Of a DNA stretch of 64,000 nucleotides, positions 27,109-34,876 are shown one piece after another (position 1 is the first letter of the stretch; each line of letters begins with the position of its first letter). The notes under the pieces are model-generated. The model was given only the letters and a program-made list of their open reading frames with translations. It searched no databases and had not been told where the DNA came from. Position numbers and translations under genes: made by a program. Source of the DNA: Sulfitobacter sp. DSM 110093 (GTDB lineage Bacteria > Pseudomonadota > Alphaproteobacteria > Rhodobacterales > Rhodobacteraceae); contig NZ_CP085169.1 of the NCBI RefSeq assembly GCF_022788715.1, positions 124,001-188,000 on the forward strand, given 5' to 3'.

Positions 27109-28092
27109 ATGAATAAAGTGCTCGTAACCGGCGGCGCCGGATATATTGGCTCGCATGCGTGTAAGGCATTGAAAGCTGCGGGCTTCACACCTGTTACTTT
27201 TGATAATCTCGTAACCGGGTGGCGCGACGCGGTGAAATTCGGCCCGTTTGAGCAAGGTGATCTACTGGACCGAGTGCGACTGGATGAGGTGTTCGCCAAA
27301 CATCAGCCGATTGCGGTGATGCATTTTGCAGCACTTAGCCAAGTGGGCGAGAGCATGAGCCAGCCCGGCCTCTACTGGCGCAATAACGTCGGCGGATCAC
27401 TGACGTTGATTGAAGCAGCCGTAGCGGCGGGCTGTAAGCAGTTTGTTTTTTCCTCCACTTGTGCGACCTATGGCGATCAAGACAATGTCATCTTAGACGA
27501 AAACAGTGCCCAATACCCGATCAACGCCTATGGCGCATCGAAACGTGCGATTGAAGATATCCTACGTGATTTTGAAGCTGCGCATGAGCTGCAGCATGTG
27601 ATCTTCCGCTATTTCAACGTGGCCGGGGCCGACCCAGAAAGCGAAGTGGGCGAGTTCCACCAGCCAGAGACACATTTAATCCCACTGATGCTCGATGCTA
27701 TCGCCGGAAAACGTTCGGCGCTGACGATCTATGGTGATGACTATGCCACGCCCGACGGCACCTGCATTCGTGACTATGTGCATGTCTGCGATCTGGTTGA
27801 CGCACATGTCTTGGGCCTGAAATGGCTCCAATCCGACAAAGGCAGCCGGGTGTTCAATCTTGGTACCGGCAGCGGTTTTTCGGTGCGCGAGGTCCTAGAT
27901 CACAGTCGTGCAGTAACCAATCAAACGGTCCCCCATCACATTGGCGCGCGCCGCCCGGGCGATTGCACCAAGCTGGTGTCAGGCTCTTTCCGCGCGGTCG
28001 AGGAACTGGGTTGGCAGCCCAAGCGCTCAACGCTGGAACAGATGATTTCCGACGCTTGGCGGTGGCATCAAACCGGCCACTACAGCGGGTGA
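27109..28092 (+). CDS. galE: UDP-glucose 4-epimerase
   Basis: This 327-aa short-chain dehydrogenase-type epimerase interconverts UDP-glucose and UDP-galactose. It has NAD motif TGGAGYIGSH at 7-16, FSSTCATYG before the active site, catalytic pair Y141 and K145 (YGASK), and GTGSGFSVREVLDH near the end. The frame is open upstream to 27025, but the ATG at 27109 is preceded by GGAAGG and gives the standard GalE N-terminus MNKVLVTGG. It follows the LolA-like gene by 120 nt. It may supply galactose for a glycolipid head group or for the downstream glycan genes. Confidence 0.94.
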   Translation: MNKVLVTGGAGYIGSHACKALKAAGFTPVTFDNLVTGWRDAVKFGPFEQGDLLDRVRLDEVFAKHQPIAVMHFAALSQVGESMSQPGLYWRNNVGGSLTLIEAAVAAGCKQFVFSSTCATYGDQDNVILDENSAQYPINAYGASKRAIEDILRDFEAAHELQHVIFRYFNVAGADPESEVGEFHQPETHLIPLMLDAIAGKRSALTIYGDDYATPDGTCIRDYVHVCDLVDAHVLGLKWLQSDKGSRVFNLGTGSGFSVREVLDHSRAVTNQTVPHHIGARRPGDCTKLVSGSFRAVEELGWQPKRSTLEQMISDAWRWHQTGHYSG

Positions 28093-28463
28093 CCGTAGCC
28101 GCCCTCGAGCATGTCTGCGCGAAGGTCGGGAGAAACAGTGTGCAACAGAGTGCCTTCAAGCCCGCGGTTTTGATCTGGTCACGGTCTTCGAACAACATCT
28201 GGCCCGCGGCATGTATGAGGCTGCAAACGAGGCCGGATACATGTCAGCACCCAGTGACGCGCCCAAATAAGGCCTGGAGATACCTCTTGTGCCAAGGGCG
28301 GATATACAACATGCCCCCCTTCAGGTCGGCCCCAACAAGCCAATAAGCATCGCTTTTGCGTGTTCCTAAACACACAAGCTCAATAATTGCGACCTAGGCA
28401 CCCTCCAATTTGTTTTCAAATTGAATAGAACCGTTCATCAAGTGTGAGACCGGGCATTCTTGG
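28093..28463. other. 370-bp gap with a small hairpin
   Basis: No convincing gene is seen. CAATTTG at 28406-28412 and CAAATTG at 28417-28423 form a perfect 7-bp dyad with a TTTT centre about 40 bp before the next gene, a possible regulator site or small terminator. The rest is featureless. Confidence 0.4.
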
Positions 28464-29840
28464 ATGGGCACTTCGATGCGCAGAATACTTAAACCCTGGA
28501 AAGTTGGGATCTGCGGCCTTGGCGTTGCGCTGGCTAGCTCTGCAACTGCGCAAAACATTACGTTTGAAGGGGAGGCGGGCCTGATCGCTCGTAGCTTCCT
28601 GCATGACGGAAAATTGCCCGAACAAAGTACGCAGGGGACTCACACAATTGCCAGCCTCCGGCTTGCTGCGTCCGGAGATCTCTCTTTCGGGCGATGGGTG
28701 ACCGAGCTGAACGGCAGTAACGATCTGCGCCTTGGCACCCAGTCATTTGATGTAACTAAAGCCTATGTCGAAGGGCGCGCGGGCAGGCTTCGGTACCTGA
28801 TTGGCAGCGATGTCGTACACTGGGGCGTGACTGAAGCAGCAAACCCGGTCAACATTATCAATCAGTACGGCTCGTTTTTCGAGACAGACGAAGAGCAGCG
28901 GTTAGGCCAACCGATGGCCGTCTTATCTTTTGACACGCAAACCTATGGGTCATTTAGCTTCTTCGCACTCGCGGGCTTTCGAGAGCAGGACTATGCGACC
29001 GCCTCTGAGCGGCTGCGCTTTAACGCGGTTCCTGACGATAATCGCACCATGTTTGAAGACAAAGATGACCTAGATATCGCCCTGCGTCACACCCATACGT
29101 TCAGTTTTGCGGAAGGGTCATTGGACTATGGTCTTTCGTTTTTCTCAGGTACGGACCGGCAACCAGTCTATTTACCTGGCTGCTCATTTCGCTCCTCCAC
29201 TGTTTCTGAAGCAACCTGCACGGCGATCAATGCAGATATTCGCGGCGCATATGAAAATTTAGGGCAGGGGAGTGACGACCCTTTGGCGCAGCAGGTCTTT
29301 GACGCGGCCAATCCTGCTACGCAAGGTTTTTTAGCTTCCGGTGATAGTGTCGGTTCAATTGCTTATTATCAAAACATTCACCAAGTCGGGCTTGAGCTGG
29401 CTTATACTACTGGTGACTGGCAGCTGAAGTTTGAAGGCGCGCAGAAATTCACCGATCGGGAGGATTACTTTTCCGGAGTGGTCGGCGCAGAATACAGCTT
29501 TGGAGATGCATTTCGGACAGGAGGCGACCTACGCGCGGCCGCCGAGTATATCTACGATGGGCGGTCCAGCCGGCAACCCCAGACGTTCTTAGACAACGAT
29601 TTGTTCGCTACAATACGGTATGATTTTAATGACTTCAGGGATACAACGATTGCTATGAGCGGGCTCTATGATGTCCATACAGATAGCAACGTCCTAAACG
29701 TAAACCTGTCGTTCCGTTTGTCCGATAGCGCCCGCATGGAGCTCTCTTCGACCTTTGTCGATGCCGATGACCCAGAAGATCCATTGACGTCTCTGGATGG
29801 GGATGACTTCTTTGAGCTGGGCGTTAAGTACTTTTTCTAA
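28464..29840 (+). CDS. Outer-membrane beta-barrel protein of the export locus
   Basis: This 458-aa protein has a signal peptide (KVGICGLGVALASSATAQ) and ends with alternating aromatic strands and a terminal phenylalanine (FFELGVKYFF), the signature recognised by BamA for barrel insertion. The interior repeats amphipathic strands (YGSFSFFALAGFREQDY, LQLKFEGAQKFTDRED-like stretches). It resembles the barrel proteins found with RND/MMPL plus LolA-like pairs, but no family name is assigned. Starts at 28464 or 28476 are possible; neither has a strong ribosome site. It is a plausible outer-membrane receiver or pore for the MMPL substrate. Confidence 0.75.
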   Translation: MGTSMRRILKPWKVGICGLGVALASSATAQNITFEGEAGLIARSFLHDGKLPEQSTQGTHTIASLRLAASGDLSFGRWVTELNGSNDLRLGTQSFDVTKAYVEGRAGRLRYLIGSDVVHWGVTEAANPVNIINQYGSFFETDEEQRLGQPMAVLSFDTQTYGSFSFFALAGFREQDYATASERLRFNAVPDDNRTMFEDKDDLDIALRHTHTFSFAEGSLDYGLSFFSGTDRQPVYLPGCSFRSSTVSEATCTAINADIRGAYENLGQGSDDPLAQQVFDAANPATQGFLASGDSVGSIAYYQNIHQVGLELAYTTGDWQLKFEGAQKFTDREDYFSGVVGAEYSFGDAFRTGGDLRAAAEYIYDGRSSRQPQTFLDNDLFATIRYDFNDFRDTTIAMSGLYDVHTDSNVLNVNLSFRLSDSARMELSSTFVDADDPEDPLTSLDGDDFFELGVKYFF

Positions 29841-29871
29841 TACCAGCCTCTAAAAACTTCTGCGGTATTGC

Positions 29872-30012
29872 TTAGTGTTTTCGCTCAGGCGGCGCGGCTT
29901 TGGCCTCCCAATTTTTTATATAATACTCGCGTGCCTCGTCGATAAGGCCGTATAACTCGACGTATTTTATCAGCGCTTTTTCCAAGAGCTCTATCCGTTC
30001 CTCTTCACTCAT
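29872..30012 (-). CDS. Small acidic helical protein, 46 aa
   Basis: The minus-strand frame from the ATG at 30010-30012 to TAA at 29872-29874 encodes 46 residues beginning MSEEERIELLEKALIKYVEL and ending AKAAPPERKH. The composition is that of a folded helical microprotein (regular heptad-like Leu/Ile spacing, charged surface), and a purine-rich GAGAG precedes the start. It lies convergent to the barrel gene, in otherwise empty DNA. Family and function are unknown. Confidence 0.5.
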   Translation of the reverse strand: MSEEERIELLEKALIKYVELYGLIDEAREYYIKNWEAKAAPPERKH

Positions 30013-30390
30013 AATTCGTAACTCTCTGGTTTCCAGTAGTCCATATATCCCTAACAGTTGCGGGCCGCCTTTGGTAAGCTACTTAAGCGCGCCAGGTGTA
30101 TTTTATCCTAGGCACTCAGTCTCTTTGCGCTCAAAGCCACTTTAACTTTGCGTTATAATGTAATGTAATTTAACGGTTTATAGGAAAATGCGCTCCCTTC
30201 AATTCAATCGCGGTGCGTTGGGGCGCCAAGTCGCAAAGACAAACATGGCTGAGAATTTCGGGCGCACCGATAGTACCGATTTCTATCCGAGTGGGGCAGC
30301 CCTGCCGACCCCTTCTACGCACAACAAAAGCCGAATTTCACCGTGCATGCCCTGCAATACCAGTTTAGAGATTGAGCATAGGAGAGCCAA

Positions 30391-31005
30391 ATGCGTATTT
30401 TAATTGCGGATGACCACAACTTGCTGATGGACACACTTATAATGTTCTTCCAAACGCAGAGCGATATTGAGGTAACCGTCGCCTCAGACCTGCCATCCGC
30501 CTGCAAAATGATTGTAAATGACTTGCCCTATGATTTGATTTTGCTGGATTTGAATATGCCGGGCATGAACGGTTTGGAAGGCTTAAAGCATGCACTATCG
30601 CTTGAGGGAGGGCAACGAGTAGCCCTGCTTTCTGGTGAAGCGACCCGAGAAATCGTGGAAGAAGCTTTGGAAGCTGGGGCCGCAGGGTACATCCCCAAAA
30701 CCTTGCCTGCAAAATCCATGATTAATGCTGTCAAGTTCATGGCGATGGGCGAACAATATGCCCCGTTCGACTTCATAAACGCATTAGAAGATACCCCCGT
30801 TCACCCGTTGATCGAAAAACTCTCGCCCCGTGAACTGCAGATGCTGAAAGGCCTGACTGAAGGTAAGACTAATAAAGAAATCGGGCGAGACCTTCATATT
30901 ACCGAGCCGACGGTTAAGCTGCACATGAAGACGCTCTATCGCAAAATTGGGGCTGCGAACCGCACGCAGGCGGCACTTATCGCACGAGAGATAGAGCTTT
31001 TCTAA
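30391..31005 (+). CDS. NarL/FixJ-type response regulator
   Basis: This 204-aa protein has a receiver domain at 1-120 with acidic pair D7/D8, phospho-acceptor D53 (LLDLNMPG) and K103 in PKTLPAKS. The LuxR-type DNA-binding domain is at about 140-204 (LSPRELQMLKGLTEGKTNKE, then IGRDLHITEPTVKLHMKTLYRKIGA). It is convergent with the histidine kinase gene at 31117-32490, which ends 112 nt away, so the two probably form a pair. It also follows the export locus on the same strand and could regulate it (inference). Confidence 0.9.
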   Translation: MRILIADDHNLLMDTLIMFFQTQSDIEVTVASDLPSACKMIVNDLPYDLILLDLNMPGMNGLEGLKHALSLEGGQRVALLSGEATREIVEEALEAGAAGYIPKTLPAKSMINAVKFMAMGEQYAPFDFINALEDTPVHPLIEKLSPRELQMLKGLTEGKTNKEIGRDLHITEPTVKLHMKTLYRKIGAANRTQAALIAREIELF

Positions 31006-31116
31006 CAATCCTATCGACTAAGGCTAAGGCGAAACGATGGAGAGCGGGGCAGGTGGATTTCTGAGATGAGATCGCCATACTATCGCGCCGAGACTGGCCG
31101 AGCCATTAAACCCACT

Positions 31117-32490
31117 TCATGGTTCGGATAAGAGCTCAAGCTCCATCCAAAACACTGACCCCTCTCCCTCCACAGAGCTGAAGCCGACATTTCCACCAAG
31201 CAGGTCCATTAGTTGCTTTGTGATGTTCAATCCAAGACCACTGCTCTTGTTTGCGCCCGTTGTACCGGGATTGATCTGGTGGAAGGCGCTGAAGATATCA
31301 TTCTGTCTCTCTATAGGTATGCCAATCCCATGGTCAGCCACTTCAATCCGGGCTTTGTGCCCAATCCGCTGCAGGCGGACGGTGACCACATCCCCTGAAG
31401 ATGTAAATTTTGCGGCATTGGAGAGGAAGTTGCTCAAGACCTGAGAGACACGCGCACTGTCGGTAAGAGCCAAGGTTTTTCCTGGTGCCGTAGACACTTC
31501 GTAGCTGACCCCGAGGGTCTCGGCATAGGTTCGGCAACTTTCCGCGGCAGCCTCGACCACTTCAGTAAGGTCGGTGGGCTCTTGTTTGACTGAGACTTTC
31601 CCTTCGCTCAGAGCTTGGGCATCTAAAATGTCATTAACAAGGGTGAGAAGTCGGTCTCCATTGCGACTGGCAACATCTAAAAGTTTAAGAGCGGTTTTGT
31701 CTTCCAGTGTGGCGCCAACCTTGGCTTTCAATAGCGCCAGCCCACCAAGCAGCGACGTAAGCGGGGTGCGTAGCTCATGGCTAACAACGCTCATGAAGTT
31801 CATTTTTAGGCGCGACGCGGAAGTTGCTTCTTCCGCGAGAGCGCGCATCTCTCTTTCCCTTTTCCCGGCGAGTCGGAGGTCAATCAGAAGCAACATTATG
31901 AAAATGAAGAAGAGCACTAGGATCGTTGCGCCAAGATACGCAATGGCCTGCGACAGGGAAAGCAGACCCGTTCTGAATTCTGTTAGTGAACTGGTTTTTG
32001 CCTGTGCGAGCGAAAGCAGAAAATCCCTGAGGGAGCTGTCGAAGCCATCGAGTGCGTTCAAAATGTCCTCCACCATTTGTCTGCGCTTCACCTCACTCAT
32101 ATCTTGAGTGGCAAACTCTGTGATCTGAGGCTCCAGAACTTCAAATCTGTCTTGCAGGGCGGAAAGGACACTTTGGTCGATGTTGAAGGCTGTAATAAGC
32201 TCTGCCAGCTTGCCCTCTTGAAGGATGGTGATCCGGCTCCAAGCGATGTCAAAGCGCAACGCGATGTCGGCCGCAGGTTTGGAACCGAGCGCCACTTCGC
32301 TGAGTTCCTTCTCAAGCCGAAGCATCTCAAACTGCAATTGCGAACCGATCCATAGAGGATCGCTTTGTTCTGCTGTTTGGATATTCTCGACCCGCTCGCT
32401 AAGCTTAAAGATCACGCCTATCCCGAAGAATACGGCCCCTACGAACAATACGAGGAGTGCCGTTCGGATGATTCTGTTTTTTTTCTTCAC
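31117..32490 (-). CDS. Membrane-bound sensor histidine kinase
   Basis: This 457-aa protein has a transmembrane helix at about 7-29, a periplasmic helical sensor about 30-175, a second helix at about 178-202, and then the kinase. H238 lies in the H-box MSVVSHELRTPLTSLLGGLA. The ATPase domain has the N-box VLSNFLSNAAKFTSSGD and G boxes EVADHGIGIP and SSGLGLNITKQLMDLLGG. There is no receiver or PAS domain. It overlaps the upstream periplasmic gene by 4 nt (ATGA), so the partner at 32487-32960 is probably part of the sensing complex. The likely cognate regulator is the convergent gene at 30391. Confidence 0.92.
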   Translation of the reverse strand: MKKKNRIIRTALLVLFVGAVFFGIGVIFKLSERVENIQTAEQSDPLWIGSQLQFEMLRLEKELSEVALGSKPAADIALRFDIAWSRITILQEGKLAELITAFNIDQSVLSALQDRFEVLEPQITEFATQDMSEVKRRQMVEDILNALDGFDSSLRDFLLSLAQAKTSSLTEFRTGLLSLSQAIAYLGATILVLFFIFIMLLLIDLRLAGKREREMRALAEEATSASRLKMNFMSVVSHELRTPLTSLLGGLALLKAKVGATLEDKTALKLLDVASRNGDRLLTLVNDILDAQALSEGKVSVKQEPTDLTEVVEAAAESCRTYAETLGVSYEVSTAPGKTLALTDSARVSQVLSNFLSNAAKFTSSGDVVTVRLQRIGHKARIEVADHGIGIPIERQNDIFSAFHQINPGTTGANKSSGLGLNITKQLMDLLGGNVGFSSVEGEGSVFWMELELLSEP

Positions 32491-32960
32491 TCGACAGAGA
32501 TTTCTTTAAGCTGCCAAACTAACCGATTATTGTAAGCATCGTCCCGAAGTTCAGGGTGTTCGTCCATTGGGTAAATGACCCAAATTGGTCCCTTGTTGCG
32601 CACCGTCATACCTTCGCCATCGCGTAGCACCGCCAGTATGACATCGTAGTCAAAGGCATCTGCAGCTGGCACAGTCGAGTTGAAATCGTTAAGTGCGATC
32701 ATGTTCAGATCAGCATGGCGGTCGATTTCAAAGGTTTCCAAAATGGCGCGGAGAAGCGGCCCTTGAAACGCTGCGGGGTGATCGACGTAGTCGTTTTTTG
32801 TGACCACGGTCGTCTGAGGCATCTCTAGCAGCTCTTCCAAGGTGAAGGATGCTGATTGCTCTGGAGTTGTGATCGTCAAAATGGCCTGCGCGAAACCAAA
32901 GCTCGGCAGAGTAAGCAAAAATGCCGCAAAGGCTGATCCCGATATTTTCTGCATTCGCAT
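32487..32960 (-). CDS. Periplasmic molybdopterin-oxidoreductase-domain-like protein
   Basis: This 157-aa protein has a signal peptide (MRMQKISGSAFAAFLLTLPS, then FGFAQA). The mature part follows the small SUOX-type fold pattern (FTLEELLEMPQTTVVTKNDY, then QGPLLRAILE and GPIWVIYPMD). Family members this short lack the Cys that binds molybdopterin; none is seen here, so it is probably a ligand-binding or regulatory domain, not an enzyme. AGAGG lies 6 nt before the ATG at 32960; a TTG at 32966 is less likely. Translational coupling to the kinase suggests a sensory role. Confidence 0.75.
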   Translation of the reverse strand: MRMQKISGSAFAAFLLTLPSFGFAQAILTITTPEQSASFTLEELLEMPQTTVVTKNDYVDHPAAFQGPLLRAILETFEIDRHADLNMIALNDFNSTVPAADAFDYDVILAVLRDGEGMTVRNKGPIWVIYPMDEHPELRDDAYNNRLVWQLKEISVE

Positions 32961-32985
32961 TGCCAACCTCTTTCTGTGCTTTTAC

Positions 32986-33090
32986 TCAGGAAAACTTACC
33001 ACAGTTTTGGGCGATTTTACGGCGCGCGTGAGAGGTTCCAATGTCGATGCGGCCTGTCTGCGCGGCGGGCAAGACAACTAGCTTTGCCAC
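32986..33090 (-). pseudogene. Truncated ParE-type toxin remnant
   Basis: A GTG start at 33090, 2 nt after the antitoxin stop, opens a 34-codon frame beginning VAKLVVLPAAQTGRIDIGTS, which resembles the N-terminal strand and helix of ParE/RelE-fold toxins ('v.kl..spaA..dl..I...'). It stops at 32986-32988, about 60 residues short of a normal toxin, so the active region is absent. The antitoxin gene is intact. This appears to be a toxin-antitoxin pair whose toxin has decayed. Confidence 0.6.
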
Positions 33091-33092
33091 GA

Positions 33093-33356
33093 TCAGGACT
33101 TGTCGGTGTAACGCGCGCGCAGCTCGGCAAATACCTGACCGGCTGGAATACCTAGCCCGCTGTCCAGCCCGGCCTTGATGGCACTCCGCAGAGCCTCAAG
33201 ATCGCGCAGCTCGGCATCACGGCTGCGGGTCCAGTCGCGTAGCGCCTCACGGACAATCTCACTGGTTGAAGCATACTCGCCACCGGCCACGGTTTGGCGC
33301 AGCGTCTCGGCCATGTCGGATGGCAGCGTGATGGTCATTCGTTCAGCTGAAGGCAT
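33093..33356 (-). CDS. ParD-family antitoxin
   Basis: This 87-aa protein has a ribbon-helix-helix N-terminus (MTITLPSDMAETLRQTVAGG, then EYASTSEIVREALRDW) followed by the extended ParD tail (LRSAIKAGLDSGLGIPAGQV). The frame extends upstream to 33482, but the ATG at 33356 follows AAAGGA and gives the usual ParD length. ParD represses its own operon and neutralises ParE. Only a stump of the partner remains (32986-33090). It starts 23 nt downstream of the glycosyltransferase stop. Confidence 0.88.
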   Translation of the reverse strand: MPSAERMTITLPSDMAETLRQTVAGGEYASTSEIVREALRDWTRSRDAELRDLEALRSAIKAGLDSGLGIPAGQVFAELRARYTDKS

Positions 33357-33378
33357 GGCATATCCTTTCGAGGTTAGG

Positions 33379-34803
33379 TCACCGGAGTGCCTGCATGAAT
33401 TCTTCAGCGACATCATCCCATGTCCGAAGCTTTGCCCGCGCGATATGCTGCTCGAGAGCTTTGCGACGTGTCGCATCGACAATCAGTGCCTTACAGGCTG
33501 TCGCAATGCTCTCCACATTCAGAGGGTCGCAATACTCTACCAGGTCTCCGCCCACTTCTGGCATCGAGGTAGACTTTGCCACGACCGCAGTTTTTCCCAT
33601 AGAGAGGCTCTCCCCGATAGGGAGTCCCCACCCCTCATAGAGGCTGACCATAGCGGTGAAAAGGCAGCCATTATAAAGGGCTGCGAGTTCTATATCAGAT
33701 GGCCGGTTAACAATCTCGATCATGCCATCAAGGCTTTTCGTTCGCCTTATGAAGTCGGTGAAGTCTGGGCTCTGCCAGTTCTGTTTTCCTGCAAAGATCA
33801 GCCTTGGTGTGGTGATGGTTTCATCTGCGCACAGATGTTGCCAAGCTATGGCCAGCCGCAGTAGGTTTTTACGGTCCTCTAAGGTGCCAACAACCAATAC
33901 AAATGGGTGATCGAGTATTTGGCGGGCCTGATCGCTGAGGGCACCTCCTTCGGCCTTCTCGGGTCGATGGAACTGCTGAGCCAACGGCACCACTTTCACC
34001 GGCTTCGGTGTGCCTTGCTCTTCGAGATAACTTTGGAGGTCGCCGCGGGTATGGCAAGAGTTGGCCACGTAGTTTGTGCAATAATTGGTGGAACTTTTCA
34101 GCCAGCTGTCAAATTTGTGGGAGAAGCCCCCATGCATGTATTCCTGAGCGAGAATAGGGATGAGATCGTGTACAAAGATGGTGACATCAACCTGCTTATC
34201 ATTCTTCAGGCGCTCTAGCTCTTTTGCCAGCTTGCTTAAGCCGAACACAGCACCCAAGACAACAACTTGGTCGCCAGGCCGTGCCAAATCGTCCACCAGT
34301 TGCCCCTTCGGCTGTGGTGGGAGCGGAGTTACCGTATGATTGCGTCTGCCTGCATGATAGCTCTTCCATTCCGCAATGGAGCTTCCCTTTTTAGAGAAAT
34401 GTGCTTCGTCGCCAATCGCGGCTTTGAAATGTCGAACAAGTGAGTAAACCCAGTACTTTAATGGTCTCAAGCGATACCGCCCAAGCGTCGGGGCTGTTTG
34501 CTCCATAAGGCGCGCTTTAGACCCAAAGAACATATGACTAAGCCGATCAGTATCAAAATCGGGCATATCTGTAAGGTGGGAAGCTGGCAGTGCGATGTAA
34601 TGGTTATCAGGCGTCCAAAATGAGATCATGATGTTCTCGGGGCCAGCTTGCTCCGCGATGCGCTTAATCAAAGCGAGGGACACCCGTTGGATCCCCGAAA
34701 TTGAAGATTCCGTGCGTACATAACTTAGGATGTCAGATACGTCGAAGAAGTAAGTCGGGGCCACCGTTGTTCGCCTTTGTGATTTAGCTGCTAACTCTCG
34801 CAT
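33379..34803 (-). CDS. Family 4-type glycosyltransferase (copy A)
   Basis: This 474-aa protein is of the GT-B fold. The C-terminal half has the GT4 donor-site pattern: VLVVGTLEDRKNLLRLAIAW, then LFTAMVSLYEGWGLPIGESL with the two glutamates of the EX7E motif, and STSMPEVGGDLVEYCDP. The N-terminal part begins YFFDVSDILSYVRTESSISG, then IQRVSLALIKRIAE. It is clearly homologous to the gene at 36842-38275. No signal or membrane helix is seen, so it probably acts at the inner face of the membrane on a lipid-linked glycan. The acceptor is unknown. Confidence 0.88.
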   Translation of the reverse strand: MRELAAKSQRRTTVAPTYFFDVSDILSYVRTESSISGIQRVSLALIKRIAEQAGPENIMISFWTPDNHYIALPASHLTDMPDFDTDRLSHMFFGSKARLMEQTAPTLGRYRLRPLKYWVYSLVRHFKAAIGDEAHFSKKGSSIAEWKSYHAGRRNHTVTPLPPQPKGQLVDDLARPGDQVVVLGAVFGLSKLAKELERLKNDKQVDVTIFVHDLIPILAQEYMHGGFSHKFDSWLKSSTNYCTNYVANSCHTRGDLQSYLEEQGTPKPVKVVPLAQQFHRPEKAEGGALSDQARQILDHPFVLVVGTLEDRKNLLRLAIAWQHLCADETITTPRLIFAGKQNWQSPDFTDFIRRTKSLDGMIEIVNRPSDIELAALYNGCLFTAMVSLYEGWGLPIGESLSMGKTAVVAKSTSMPEVGGDLVEYCDPLNVESIATACKALIVDATRRKALEQHIARAKLRTWDDVAEEFMQALR

Positions 34804-34876
34804 ATGGTTTTCGGGCTCGGAGCTTCTGGAGGGTTTTGCGCGCTATAGCTAAATGCCTTTACCCAAGAAAACGACG

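Noticed and set aside
30188-30403. 71-codon plus frame before the response regulator
   Set aside because: It overlaps the regulator start, has no motif, and looks like leader sequence despite a weak AGGA before its ATG.
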